Assembly: GCA_017744495.1 (NCBI GenBank)
Contig: JAGIBE010000144.1
Location: 20,420-84,419, forward strand
DNA: 64,000 bases
Source of the DNA: Caulobacter sp.
GTDB lineage: Bacteria; Pseudomonadota; Alphaproteobacteria; Caulobacterales; Caulobacteraceae
Reading direction: 5' to 3'
The notes beneath the pieces are model-generated. The model made no database searches. It was given only the letters and a program-made list of their open reading frames with translations, and was not told the origin of the DNA. A program made the position numbers and the translations under genes. This document shows, in pieces, positions 29,232 through 38,936 of the stretch (the first letter of the stretch is position 1; the number at the start of each line of letters is the position of its first letter).

Positions 29232-30122
29232 CTACGACATCGGGTTCGGCGGAGGCGGGGGCTCGGGCAGGGGGATGAACTCGTCGTGGTCGAGGTCCGG
29301 CAGCTTCATGCGGCCTGCGCGCCAGTCGGCCTTGGCCTGCTCGATCCGCTCCTTGGACGAGTGGACGAAGTTCCACTCGATGAAGCGCGGCCCCACCGGC
29401 TCGCCGCCCAGCAGCATGATGGTGGAGGGCTCCAGCGCCTCGAAGGTGATCGTCTCGCCGGGCTTGAACACCGCCATCTGGCCGGCGTGCAGCACCTGCC
29501 CGGCGGCCTCGACCTTGCCGACGGTCACATAGGCTGCGCGCTCGGGATATTCCGCCGGCAGGCCGGCCTTGGCCCCGGCGGCCAGTTCCCAGTGCACGTA
29601 GAACATCGGCGAGAACACCGGCACCTTGGCCTCGGCGCCGAACGCCTTGCCAGCCACCAGGGCGGCCTTCAGGCCGTTGGCCTCGTAGACCGGCATCTCA
29701 TTGCGAGGGTGGTGCGAGAAGCGCGGGGCGATCTCCTCCTGGCCGTCGGGCAAGGCCACCCAGGCCTGGATGCCGTGCATCGGGCCGCCGAATTCGCGCA
29801 GGGTCTCGAAGCGCTCGGAGTGGGTGATGCCGCTGCCGGCGGTCATCCAGTTGACCTCGCCCGGACGGATGGCGACGTCCGAACCGACGCTGTCCTTGTG
29901 GGTGATCTCGCCCTCGAACAGGTAGGTCAGGGTCGACAGGCCGATGTGCGGGTGCGGCCGCACGTCGACATTGCGCGGGAAGCCCGGCTCGAACTCCACC
30001 GGCCCCATGTGGTCGAAGAAGGTGAAGGGGCCCACCATCCGCCGGCTGTGGAACGGCAGCACCCGGCCGACCTCGAAGCCCCCGAGGTCCTTGCGGCGCT
30101 GGTCGATGACGAGGTCGATCAT
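29232..30122 (-). CDS. Pirin family protein
   Basis: RVLPFHSRRMVGPFTFFDHMGP, DVRPHPHIGLSTLTYLFEGEITHKDSVG, MTAGSGITHSER. Confidence 0.96.
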   Translation of the reverse strand: MIDLVIDQRRKDLGGFEVGRVLPFHSRRMVGPFTFFDHMGPVEFEPGFPRNVDVRPHPHIGLSTLTYLFEGEITHKDSVGSDVAIRPGEVNWMTAGSGITHSERFETLREFGGPMHGIQAWVALPDGQEEIAPRFSHHPRNEMPVYEANGLKAALVAGKAFGAEAKVPVFSPMFYVHWELAAGAKAGLPAEYPERAAYVTVGKVEAAGQVLHAGQMAVFKPGETITFEALEPSTIMLLGGEPVGPRFIEWNFVHSSKERIEQAKADWRAGRMKLPDLDHDEFIPLPEPPPPPNPMS

Positions 30123-30212
30123 GGGGAGCCTCCGAAGCGTTAGAGCTCTTATTGTAGAAGGAGCGGACGGCTTGCCTCTAGAAGAAAACAGCGCCGGCGT
30201 GATCCCCTCCGC

Positions 30213-30626
30213 CTAGCCGGTCGGCATGCCCGCGAACCCCTGGTGGCCGGGCGGGACCGGGTCCCAGCCAAAGCCGCTGGCCGTGAAGAAGGTCATGGCC
30301 GGGGTGTAGCGCTCGGGCTGGTCCAGGCTGGCGGCGTGGATCGTGAAGAGGTCGGGCATGGCCGGGAAGGCCAGATAGACCGGCGAGCCGCACGCGGGGC
30401 AGAACGCGTGGGCCTTCACCGTGCCCCGGTCGCCCACCGCCCGCCAGCGCCGGGCCTCGCCTTGCACGGTCACTGTCGCGTCCTTGAAGGTGAGGTACGA
30501 ACCGTGGCCCGTGCCGCTGACGCGCTGGCAGGTGCGGCACTGGCAGTCGGCCTGCACCATCGGCTCGCCGACGATCGAATAGCGCACGGCGCCGCACGCG
30601 CAGCCGCCCGTGAAGGGGTCGCTCAT
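30213..30626 (-). CDS. GFA family protein (Gfa-like zinc-binding)
   Basis: GGCACGAVRY, CQCRTCQRVSG, FCPACGSPVY. Confidence 0.92.
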   Translation of the reverse strand: MSDPFTGGCACGAVRYSIVGEPMVQADCQCRTCQRVSGTGHGSYLTFKDATVTVQGEARRWRAVGDRGTVKAHAFCPACGSPVYLAFPAMPDLFTIHAASLDQPERYTPAMTFFTASGFGWDPVPPGHQGFAGMPTG

Positions 30627-30726
30627 CTTGGTCTCCGGAGTGTCGGGTTAGGGGAGGGCGGGCCGGCCGTTTGTCCTTGCGCGCTTTCTTCACGCGAACC
30701 GGCTTCCACTTCGCTCGAAAGCGCTT

Positions 30727-31209
30727 CTAGTGCTGGGTCTCGTCCGTTTCGGCCGCGCAGGTCTCGAGGCGTTCCAGCACGACCTTCCAGCCCTTGCTCA
30801 TGCCTTCGAAGGCGCTGGCGTTGCGCGGCAGGACGAAGCCGGAGTGGACCAGCTTGACCCGCGTGCCGGCCTCGTTGGCCGTCAGGGTCCAGGTGACCAC
30901 CGTCTCCAGCGGCGCGCCGTAGCCGGTATTGGCTTCGTGGCCGCCCTTCCAGGCGTAGACCAAGCGGCGGTTCTCGACCGCCTCCAGCACCTGGCAATGG
31001 ATGACGCCGTCCCAGGACCCGCCCGGGGTGGTCTGGAAGGTGAAGCGCTGGCCCTCGATCGGTGCGAACCCGGTCGGGGCCATCAGCCAGCGGGCCATCA
31101 GAGCGCCGTTCGTCAGGGCCTTCCAGACGGTGGCGGGGGCATGTGGGAAGACCTCGTCGACGACGATCTCGTGGGTCTCGGGCCGGGTCTGCAGGGCCGC
31201 GTCGCTCAT
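30727..31209 (-). CDS. SRPBCC / AHSA1 domain protein
   Basis: VFPHAPATVWKALTNGALMARWLMAP...GFAPIEGQRFTFQT; overlaps the ArsR gene by 4 bp. Confidence 0.9.
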   Translation of the reverse strand: MSDAALQTRPETHEIVVDEVFPHAPATVWKALTNGALMARWLMAPTGFAPIEGQRFTFQTTPGGSWDGVIHCQVLEAVENRRLVYAWKGGHEANTGYGAPLETVVTWTLTANEAGTRVKLVHSGFVLPRNASAFEGMSKGWKVVLERLETCAAETDETQH

Positions 31210-31535
31210 GGGTCGATCTCCTGGAGAAGGTTGCGCAGGTCGGCGAACCGGTCGCGCCAGAACACGCCGTAGTGGGACATCCAGTCGACCAGCGGCGTCA
31301 GGCCGTCGGGCTGGGCGCGGTAGAAGACGTTGCGGCCCTCGGACCGGTCGGCGACCAGGCCGGCGGTTTTCAGTGACTTCAGGTGCTGGGACACCGCGCC
31401 CTGGCTGACGCCGGCATGGCGGGTCAGCTCGGCCACGGTGATCTCGTCGGACCGCGTGATCCGCTCATAGACCGCCCGCCGGGTGGGGTCGGCCAAGGCG
31501 CGCATGACGGCGGCGATGGGGGCGGCTTCGATCAT
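31206..31535 (-). CDS. ArsR-type winged-helix transcriptional regulator
   Basis: MRALADPTRRAVYERI...LTRHAGVSQGAVSQHLKSLKTAGLVADRSEGRNVFYR. Confidence 0.93.
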   Translation of the reverse strand: MIEAAPIAAVMRALADPTRRAVYERITRSDEITVAELTRHAGVSQGAVSQHLKSLKTAGLVADRSEGRNVFYRAQPDGLTPLVDWMSHYGVFWRDRFADLRNLLQEIDP

Positions 31536-31628
31536 GGCTGACCAATTAGCAATGGCTAATGCATTAGTCAATGCTAATCGAATGGAGCAAGCCGAGCGCC
31601 TCTTCCGACAAGGCTATCGATGTCGAAT

Positions 31629-31949
31629 TCAAGGGGCGGTCGTGGCCGTCAGGATTTCGATGCAGGCCGCCTCAACGATTGGGCGGGCCCAGGTCTGGGC
31701 GTTGTCGTGCCGCAGGTCTTCCTTCGCGCGCACGTCTGGATGCCAGAACGCTCGCCGATCACCGAGGGGGATGGCGTCCGTCTCGCTGGCCACGACGACG
31801 AACGAGAGGAAAGCCTCCCGCAGCGCCTTCGGCTTCAGATTGTCGTCGTGATAGGAAAAAAGCGCCACGGCGGTCTCGATTGGCAATGCTTCGCCATCGA
31901 GAAACGCCTGGGCCAGTCTACGAATTTCTGGGAGGTCGCCCTCGTCCAC
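31629..31949 (-). CDS. Hypothetical protein immediately downstream of the Lrp/AsnC gene
   Basis: C-terminal part of the listed 31629..32339 ORF looks coding (DLPEIRRLAQAFLDGEALPIETAVALFSYHDD...FLSFVVVASETDAIPLGDRRAFWHPDVRAKED); GTG start at 31949 proposed. Confidence 0.65.
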   Translation of the reverse strand: MDEGDLPEIRRLAQAFLDGEALPIETAVALFSYHDDNLKPKALREAFLSFVVVASETDAIPLGDRRAFWHPDVRAKEDLRHDNAQTWARPIVEAACIEILTATTAP

Positions 31950-31951
31950 CC

Positions 31952-32449
31952 TTAGCTCAGCGGGCTGACATACGGGCTGACGAGGCCCAGCGGCACGGCC
32001 GTGGAGTTCTTGACGCCCCGGATGACGATCCGACTCTCGATGTTGCTGACCAAGCCCAGCGACAGCAGCTTGTCGCGCAGGAACTCGTCGAAGGCGCGCA
32101 TGTCGCGGGTGACGATGCGCAGCTCGTAGTCGGCCGCGCCGGTCACGGTGGCGCACTGGACCACCTCGGCCCACTTGCCCACGGCTTGCTCGAAGACCTC
32201 GAGGTTTTCCTTGGTGGGCAGCGACAGCTTGGCGGTGCAATAGACCTCGAAGCCCAGGCCCAGCTTCTCGCGGTCCAGGATGGTCACGCGGCGCTGGATG
32301 ACGCCCGCGTCCTCCAGCCTTTTGATCCGCCGCCAGCACGGGCTGGACGACAGACCGACTCGTTCAGCGATCTCCGCAACGGACAGACCGGCGTCGTGTT
32401 GGATGAGATCCAGGATCTTGGCATCCACGGCGTCGAGTTGTTCGGACAA
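31952..32449 (-). CDS. Lrp/AsnC family transcriptional regulator
   Basis: DAVDAKILDLIQHDAGLSVAEIAERVGLSSSPCWRRIKRLEDAGVI; TTG start (LSEQLDAVD) preceded by GGAGGAATTC. Confidence 0.92.
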   Translation of the reverse strand: MSEQLDAVDAKILDLIQHDAGLSVAEIAERVGLSSSPCWRRIKRLEDAGVIQRRVTILDREKLGLGFEVYCTAKLSLPTKENLEVFEQAVGKWAEVVQCATVTGAADYELRIVTRDMRAFDEFLRDKLLSLGLVSNIESRIVIRGVKNSTAVPLGLVSPYVSPLS

Positions 32450-32591
32450 GAATTCCTCCCCCCAGAGGGTGATTGACGCGTTGATCTTGCGCAAAGCGGC
32501 CTTGAGTCGGGCAAACCTTGGGCAAACAATTTCCCCGCTTCTATAAGATATTGCTGAGCGGGCGAGAAGACCCAGGAGGAAAATTTTTGCT

Positions 32592-35500
32592 ATGCGGCAC
32601 TCGGAAGTCACGCTCGACGACAAATATCTGCTCGAAGATGGTCGCGCGTTCATCACCGGCGTGCAGGCGCTGATCCGGGTCCTCCTCGACAGAAAGCGCC
32701 TGGACACCCGGGCCGGGCTCAACACGGCGGGCTTCCTCTCCGGCTATCGCGGCTCGCCCCTGGGCGGGCTGGACCAGCAGGCCGCGCGCCTGTCCAAGCT
32801 GCTCACCGCCCACGACGTAGTCTTCAAGGAAGGCCTGAACGAGGACCTGGCCGCCACAGCCGTCTGGGGCAGCCAGCAGGCGAATCTGTTCCCGGGCGCG
32901 ACTCACGACGGCGTCTTCGGCATGTGGTACGGCAAGGCCCCGGGCGTGGACCGCACCGGCGACGTCTTCAAGCACGCCAATTTCGCCGGCAGCTTCCCCA
33001 CGGGCGGCGTCCTGGCCGTCGCCGGCGACGATCACGGCTGCAAGAGCTCGACCCTGCCTTCGCAATCGGAGTTCGCCTTCCAGGACTTCGAGATGCCCGT
33101 GCTGTCGCCGGCCGACGTGCAGGAGGTGCTCGACTACGGCCTGCTCGGCATTTCCATGTCGCGCTTCTCGGGCCTTTGGACCGGCATGATCGCCCTGGCC
33201 GACACTATGGACTCCGGCGTGACGATCGACGTCTCGCTGGACCGCCACAAGCTGGTGATCCCCGAGTTCCCGATGCCGCCCGGCGGTCTGGGCATTCGGC
33301 TGAAGGACCAGCCGATGGAGAAGGAGCGCCGGCTCCGCCTGCACAAGATCCCCGCCGCCCTGGCCTTCGCCCGCGCCAACGGGATCGATCGGGTGGTGCT
33401 GGGCGCCCACCACGTGCGTGTCGGCAAGGCGCGGCTGGGCATCGTCTGCCAGGGCCAGGCCTACAAGGACGTGCTGGAAGCCTTCACCGCCATGGGCATG
33501 ACCCTGGAGGAGGCCTCGGACCTGGGCGTGTCGATCTACAAGGTCGGCATGCCTTGGCCGCTGGAGCCGCTGGGCCTGCGCGCCTTCGCCGCCGGTCTCG
33601 AGACCCTGATGGTGATCGAGCACAAGCGTGGCCTGATCGAGCCCCAGGCCCGGGCCGCCCTCTACGACTTGCCCGCCCAGGCCCGCCCGCGCATCATCGG
33701 CAAGGTCGACGAGAAGGGCGCGCCGCTGCTGTCGGAGCTGGGCTCGCTGTCGGTGGCCGAAATCGCCCTGGCCATCTTCGACCGCCTGCCGCCGGGTCCG
33801 CACATCGAGCGGGCCCAGGCCTATCTGAACCGCGTCTCGGCCGCCGGCGTCGCCGCCGTCAGCCTGGCCGCCGACCAGGCCCGCAAGCCGTTCTTCTGTT
33901 CGGGCTGCCCGCACAACACCTCGACCAAGCTGCCCGAGGGCAGCCGCGCCCTGGCCGGCATCGGCTGCCACTACATGGCCGGGTTCAACGACCCGATGAC
34001 CGACCTCAACACCCACATGGGCGGCGAGGGCCTGACCTGGGTGGGCGCGTCGCCGTTCACCACCGAGAAGCACGTCTTCCAGAACCTGGGCGACGGCACC
34101 TACAACCACTCCGGCTCGCTGGCGATCCGCGCCGCCGTCGCGGCCGGGGCCAACATCACCTACAAGCTGCTGTTCAACGACGCCGTGGCCATGACCGGCG
34201 GCCAGCGCGCCGAGAGCGGCTTCACCCCCGCCCAGATCACTCGCCAGTTGGCGTCCGAGGGCGTGGCCAAGACCGTGATCGTGGTCGACGAGCTGGAGCG
34301 CTACCAGGGCGTCACCGACCTGGCCCCCGGCGTCGAGGTCTTCCCGCGCTCCGAGCTGATGGACGTGCAGAAGCGCCTGCGCGACACGCCCGGGACCACG
34401 GTGCTGCTCTACGACCAGACCTGCGCCACCGAGAAGCGCCGCCGCCGTAAGCGCGGGACCATGGCCAAGGCGATGAAGCGCGTCTTCATCAACCCGCTGG
34501 TCTGCGAGGGCTGCGGCGACTGCTCGATCAAGTCCAACTGCGTGTCGGTGGAGCCGCTGAACACCGAGTTCGGCCGCAAGCGCAAGATCAACCAGTCGAC
34601 CTGCAATCAGGACTACAGCTGCGTCGACGGCTTCTGCCCGTCGTTCATCACCCTGGAAGGCGCCGAGGGCGCCCAGGCCAAGAAGGCCCCGGCCCTGACG
34701 GCCGATTCCACGCCCCTGCCGGTGTTCGACGAGTTCCACGGCGTGCGGAAGATCATCTTCACCGGCGTGGGCGGCACGGGCGTGACGACCGTGGCCTCGA
34801 TCCTGGCCATGGCCGCCCACGTGGACGGCCGGGCCGGCAGCGTGGTCGACATGACGGGCCTGGCCCAGAAGGGCGGCTCGGTGTTCAGCCACGTCAAGAT
34901 CGGCGAGACCGAGGAGACGGTGGTCGGCGGCCGCGTGCCCGCCGCCAGCGCCGACGTGCTGATCGCCTGCGACATGCTGGTGGCGGCCTCGCCCGAGGGC
35001 CTGTCGCTCTACGCCAAGGACCGCACGAGCGCCTTCGGCAACAGCGACTTCGCGCCGACGGCGGATTTCGTCACCAGCCGCGACATCCGCTTCGACAGCG
35101 GGGCCATGGCGCGGCGGATCAAGGGCGCGGCCAAGAGCTTCGACGCCTGCCCGGCGCAGCATCTGGCCGAGACCCAGTTCGGCGACGCCATCTTCGCCAA
35201 CATGATCATGGTCGGCTTCGCCTGGCAGCACGGGGTGATCCCGGTCTCCAGCCGCGCCATCTACCGCGCGATCAAGCTGAACGGGGTGGACTACGAGTCC
35301 AACCTGGCCGCCTTCGAACTGGGCCGGAAGGTCGCCCACGATCCGTCGGCGATGGGGCCCCGTGACGCCGACGTGCCGACGCCCGAGACGATGCCGCTGG
35401 ACGAACTGATCGCCAAGCGCACCGCCGACCTCGTCGCCTACCAGAACCAGGCCTATGCCGACCGCTACGCCGCCAAGGTGGCCAAGGTCCGCGCGGCCGA

Positions 35501-36026
35501 GGTCGCGGCGGGCGGCGCGGAAACCCTGCCGCTGACCCGCGCGGCGGCGGTGAACCTCTACAAGCTGATGGCCTACAAGGACGAGTACGAGGTGGCCCGT
35601 CTGTATACGGACGGTCGCTTCGCGGCCGAACTGGCCGGCACGTTCAAGGGCGGCAAGGCCAAGGTCTGGCTGGCCCCGCCGATCATCGGCGCCAAGAACA
35701 AGGACGGCACGCCGCGCAAGATGGCCTTCGGCGGCTGGATGCTGGACGTCGCCTTCCCGCTGATGGCCAGGATGAAAGGCCTGCGCGGCGGTCCGCTGGA
35801 CGTGTTCGGCCGTACCGAGGAGCGCCGCATGGAGCGCGGCCTGATCGCCGACTACGAGACCACCCTGGACCGCCTGGCCGGCGGCCTGACCGCCGAGCGC
35901 CTACCCCTGGCGGCCCGCATCGCCTCGGTCCCGCAGGAGATCCGGGGCTACGGCCACGTCAAGGACAAGGCGGTGGCCAAGGCCAAGGCCGAGGCGGCGA
36001 CCCTGTGGAGCCAGTGGGAGGGGTGA
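32592..36026 (+). CDS. Indolepyruvate ferredoxin oxidoreductase family protein (fused alpha/gamma type)
   Basis: 1144 aa; GYRGSPLGGLDQQ, FCSGCPHNTSTKLPEGS, VCEGCGDCSIKSNCVSVEP (Fe-S), FTGVGGTGVTTVASILAMAA. Confidence 0.95.
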   Translation: MRHSEVTLDDKYLLEDGRAFITGVQALIRVLLDRKRLDTRAGLNTAGFLSGYRGSPLGGLDQQAARLSKLLTAHDVVFKEGLNEDLAATAVWGSQQANLFPGATHDGVFGMWYGKAPGVDRTGDVFKHANFAGSFPTGGVLAVAGDDHGCKSSTLPSQSEFAFQDFEMPVLSPADVQEVLDYGLLGISMSRFSGLWTGMIALADTMDSGVTIDVSLDRHKLVIPEFPMPPGGLGIRLKDQPMEKERRLRLHKIPAALAFARANGIDRVVLGAHHVRVGKARLGIVCQGQAYKDVLEAFTAMGMTLEEASDLGVSIYKVGMPWPLEPLGLRAFAAGLETLMVIEHKRGLIEPQARAALYDLPAQARPRIIGKVDEKGAPLLSELGSLSVAEIALAIFDRLPPGPHIERAQAYLNRVSAAGVAAVSLAADQARKPFFCSGCPHNTSTKLPEGSRALAGIGCHYMAGFNDPMTDLNTHMGGEGLTWVGASPFTTEKHVFQNLGDGTYNHSGSLAIRAAVAAGANITYKLLFNDAVAMTGGQRAESGFTPAQITRQLASEGVAKTVIVVDELERYQGVTDLAPGVEVFPRSELMDVQKRLRDTPGTTVLLYDQTCATEKRRRRKRGTMAKAMKRVFINPLVCEGCGDCSIKSNCVSVEPLNTEFGRKRKINQSTCNQDYSCVDGFCPSFITLEGAEGAQAKKAPALTADSTPLPVFDEFHGVRKIIFTGVGGTGVTTVASILAMAAHVDGRAGSVVDMTGLAQKGGSVFSHVKIGETEETVVGGRVPAASADVLIACDMLVAASPEGLSLYAKDRTSAFGNSDFAPTADFVTSRDIRFDSGAMARRIKGAAKSFDACPAQHLAETQFGDAIFANMIMVGFAWQHGVIPVSSRAIYRAIKLNGVDYESNLAAFELGRKVAHDPSAMGPRDADVPTPETMPLDELIAKRTADLVAYQNQAYADRYAAKVAKVRAAEVAAGGAETLPLTRAAAVNLYKLMAYKDEYEVARLYTDGRFAAELAGTFKGGKAKVWLAPPIIGAKNKDGTPRKMAFGGWMLDVAFPLMARMKGLRGGPLDVFGRTEERRMERGLIADYETTLDRLAGGLTAERLPLAARIASVPQEIRGYGHVKDKAVAKAKAEAATLWSQWEG

Positions 36027-36032
36027 CCGCCC

Positions 36033-36109
36033 GGGACATGCCCTTGCGGCGTGTCCCCAACGGCTGGCGCGGCGCTTGATCATGGGGACACGCCGCAAGG
36101 GCATGTCCC
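36033..36109. repeat. Intergenic 27-bp perfect inverted repeat between convergent genes
   Basis: gggacatgcccttgcggcgtgtcccca / tggggacacgccgcaagggcatgtccc, 23-nt spacer. Confidence 0.95.
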
Positions 36110-36118
36110 CGACCTGAC

Positions 36119-37285
36119 TTACTTCTGCGCGGTCCCGTCCGCGCGATCCGGCTTCACCCCCGTGGCGCGGATGTTGGTCACCGACTGCAGGGTGCCGAAC
36201 CAGAACGGCGAGCCGAGCGACACCGCCAGGCCGGTGATCGCCAGGCCCAGGAGGCTGAGAAAGAGCTTCAGGGAGACCCCCCAGCCGTCGCGCTTGAGCG
36301 CCTTGCAGCTCTTGCTCCAGTCCTGCGGCCGCCCCTGCAGCTGGCCCGGCGTCGGCTTGGCGCGAGGGTCGGTGTAGAGGTCGCAGATCGCCTCGTGGGT
36401 CCAGCCGATCGGCAGGGCCAGCTTCTGGCCGAGATCGGCGGCGTCCTGATCCTTTTCGCAGGCGCATTCGGGCGCGCCGTCCGCGCCGGCGGCGGCGGCG
36501 TCCCCGCCCGTCGCGTCGTCCAACGTGGCTCCCGTCGCGTCTGGGGCCGGCGAGTTCATCCGCGCCGCCAGACTGGCCTGAGCGCCCTGGGCGGTGTCGG
36601 ATTCCTTGGCCGTCTGCCCCGCCTGCGCGACCAGTCCGGCCCGGGCCACCGGGTCACGCCACAGGTTGTCGATCAGCTGCAGCGAATTGACGTTGAACGC
36701 GACGGCCACCGCGAAGCCCGCCCAGAACGTCAGGCGATGGACCCAGCGCTTGTAGGCGCCGCTGGTGCGGTCCATGGCCCCGTCGAACCAGGTCGCCACG
36801 CTCGTCTGGAACGTCTCCAGCTTGCCGTCGGCCTCGTCGATCATCGGCAGCAGGGCGTTCTTCAGCCGGTCGTTGTTCTCGATCCCGGCGACGGCGGTCT
36901 TCAGCTGGGCGAAGCTGAGATGGACGCTGTCCGACGGCTTCAGCGTCTCGGTCAGGGCCACGGCGAAGGTCTTGCCGGGGATGTAGGACGGCGCGTTCTT
37001 CAGCAGGGCCCCGCGTTTGGTGCAGTGGTCCTCGGCCGTTTGATGCGACTTCAGGGCGCTGATCAGCGGGTGGTTCCACACCGAGCACATCTCGGGCGAC
37101 CATTCGCCGGACTTCCGCTCCGAACCGTCGCCGCCCAGCAGGCTCTGCACCCGCCCGAGCAGGAACTCGCTGCGCTTGTTGAGGAAGCTGGAGATGTATT
37201 CGTTCAGGGCGGTGACGAACAGGCTGACCAGAAGGTAGACGAAGATCAGTCCCACCGCGACGTCGAGCGCAGCGCCGAAGTTCAT
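36119..37285 (-). CDS. Hypothetical membrane protein
   Basis: MNFGAALDVAVGLIFVYLLVSLFVTALNEYISSFLNKRSEFLLGRV...; several TM segments and an Ala/Asp-rich internal stretch. Confidence 0.8.
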   Translation of the reverse strand: MNFGAALDVAVGLIFVYLLVSLFVTALNEYISSFLNKRSEFLLGRVQSLLGGDGSERKSGEWSPEMCSVWNHPLISALKSHQTAEDHCTKRGALLKNAPSYIPGKTFAVALTETLKPSDSVHLSFAQLKTAVAGIENNDRLKNALLPMIDEADGKLETFQTSVATWFDGAMDRTSGAYKRWVHRLTFWAGFAVAVAFNVNSLQLIDNLWRDPVARAGLVAQAGQTAKESDTAQGAQASLAARMNSPAPDATGATLDDATGGDAAAAGADGAPECACEKDQDAADLGQKLALPIGWTHEAICDLYTDPRAKPTPGQLQGRPQDWSKSCKALKRDGWGVSLKLFLSLLGLAITGLAVSLGSPFWFGTLQSVTNIRATGVKPDRADGTAQK

Positions 37286-37440
37286 GATGCCCTTCCCTGA
37301 GGCGCCGACTCGCGACGGCGGCGCGACCTCAACCTTGTCGGGTAAGGTTTCACAGCTCTCGAAAAAGGGCAATGAAGGCTCTGAGCCGGCGAGCCTCCGC
37401 CGCATCTGGCGTGTCGCCGGCGCCGTGCTAGGCTGACCGC

Positions 37441-37740
37441 ATGAACAAGCCGGTTCAATCCAAGCCCGTCGTGGTGACCCTCAGGCCCGAAGACGCCTTC
37501 GATCTTGGACAGCGGGTGGCGCGCGGCGAATTCTCGTCATTGGACGAAGCGGTCGCGGCCGAGTTGGCCGATCTGAACTATCGCCGCGCCGTCGAGATCA
37601 TGGGCGGCGACGACAAGCTGGAAGCCTTGGTGACGCGGCTGGAGGCCGAGGACGACCCCGCATCGGATGTCGAGGCCAGGGGCTTCTTCGCCGAACTCCG
37701 TGCGGGACTGAAGCAGCGATTGGATGCATCGCGCGAGTGA
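37441..37740 (+). CDS. ParD/CopG-like (ribbon-helix-helix) protein, no toxin partner adjacent
   Basis: VVVTLRPEDAFDLGQRVARGEFSSLDEAVAAELADL resembles ParD-type antitoxin N-termini. Confidence 0.5.
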   Translation: MNKPVQSKPVVVTLRPEDAFDLGQRVARGEFSSLDEAVAAELADLNYRRAVEIMGGDDKLEALVTRLEAEDDPASDVEARGFFAELRAGLKQRLDASRE

Positions 37741-37762
37741 AGCGACGGCTGGTGACCTCAGA

Positions 37763-38878
37763 ATGACTCAAGAGTTCGATTTCGACGCCGTCGTCGTGGG
37801 CGCGGGCGCTGTCGGCCTGGCCTGCGGCTACGCCCTGTCCCAGCGCGGCTTGATCGTGGCCGTGCTGGAGGCCGAGGGCCACATCGGCCAGGGCGTGTCG
37901 TCGCGCAATTCTGAGGTGATCCACGGCGGGCTCTACTATCCGACCGGCTCGCTGAAGGCGCGGTTCTGCGTCCAGGGGCGGCGGCGCCTCTACGCGTTCC
38001 TCGACAAGCATCACATCGACTACAAGAGGTGCGGCAAGCTGGTGGTGGCCACCCGCGAGGACGAGATCCCGCAGCTGGAGGCGATCTTCCGTCAGGCGCT
38101 GGACAACGACGTCGAGGGCATGGAGCACCTGACCGGCGCCCAGGCCCGGGCGCTGGAGCCCGGCCTCAACGCCCATACGGCCCTGCTGTCGCCGGAGAGC
38201 GGCGTCTTCGCCATCCACGACTACATGCTGGCCTTGCAGGGCGAGATCGAGGCGGCCGGCGGGGCGGTGGTGGTCAACACGCCGTTCGAGGGCGCGACGC
38301 CCCTGGCCGGCGGCGGTTTCACCGTGCGGATCGGCGGGGCCGAGGCGGCCAGCCTGACCTGCCGCCTGCTGGTCACCGCGCCGGGCCTGTCGTCACAAGC
38401 CGTGGCCGCGACGATCGAGGGCTTCCCGGCCGACCAGATTCCTGCGGCCCACTATGGAAAAGGCGTCTATTTCCGCCTGGCGGCCAAGGCCCCGTTCCAG
38501 CGTCTGATCTATCCGCCGCCGATCCACGGAGCGCTCGGCACCCACTACCGCAACGACCTGGGCGGCCAGGCGGTGTTCGGGCCCGACCTGGAATATGTCC
38601 CGGCCCCCGACTATTCGGTCGACGAAAGCCGCCGCGTCGCCTTCGCCGCCTATATCCGCAAGTTCTGGCCGGATGTGCCGGAGGATCTGCTGGTCCCCGA
38701 CTACGCCGGGATTCGGCCCAAGATCCACGGACCGGACGAGCCCCAGCCCGACTTCCAGCTGCGCGGCGCCGACACCCATGGAATCGAGGGGCTGATGGCC
38801 TTGTTCGGCATCGAGAGCCCCGGCCTGACCAGCTCGCTGGCGATCGGCGAGGAGGTCTCCGCGCGCCTTACCGCGTAA
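37763..38878 (+). CDS. FAD-dependent oxidoreductase (L-2-hydroxyglutarate oxidase-like)
   Basis: DAVVVGAGAVGLACGYALSQRGLIVAVLEAE, SSRNSEVIHGGLYYPTGSLKARFCVQG. Confidence 0.9.
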   Translation: MTQEFDFDAVVVGAGAVGLACGYALSQRGLIVAVLEAEGHIGQGVSSRNSEVIHGGLYYPTGSLKARFCVQGRRRLYAFLDKHHIDYKRCGKLVVATREDEIPQLEAIFRQALDNDVEGMEHLTGAQARALEPGLNAHTALLSPESGVFAIHDYMLALQGEIEAAGGAVVVNTPFEGATPLAGGGFTVRIGGAEAASLTCRLLVTAPGLSSQAVAATIEGFPADQIPAAHYGKGVYFRLAAKAPFQRLIYPPPIHGALGTHYRNDLGGQAVFGPDLEYVPAPDYSVDESRRVAFAAYIRKFWPDVPEDLLVPDYAGIRPKIHGPDEPQPDFQLRGADTHGIEGLMALFGIESPGLTSSLAIGEEVSARLTA

Positions 38879-38936
38879 GGTCTTGCCACCAACCGCCGCT
38901 TCGCGCGTTGCAATCTTGGCTTTTCAGGAGGGCGCG

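Noticed and set aside
32541-35339. 932-aa minus-strand ORF antisense to the indolepyruvate oxidoreductase gene
   Set aside because: Composition artefact of high-GC codon usage; low-complexity H/G/R/V/Q-rich translation, no domain, and the plus strand has a clear enzyme.
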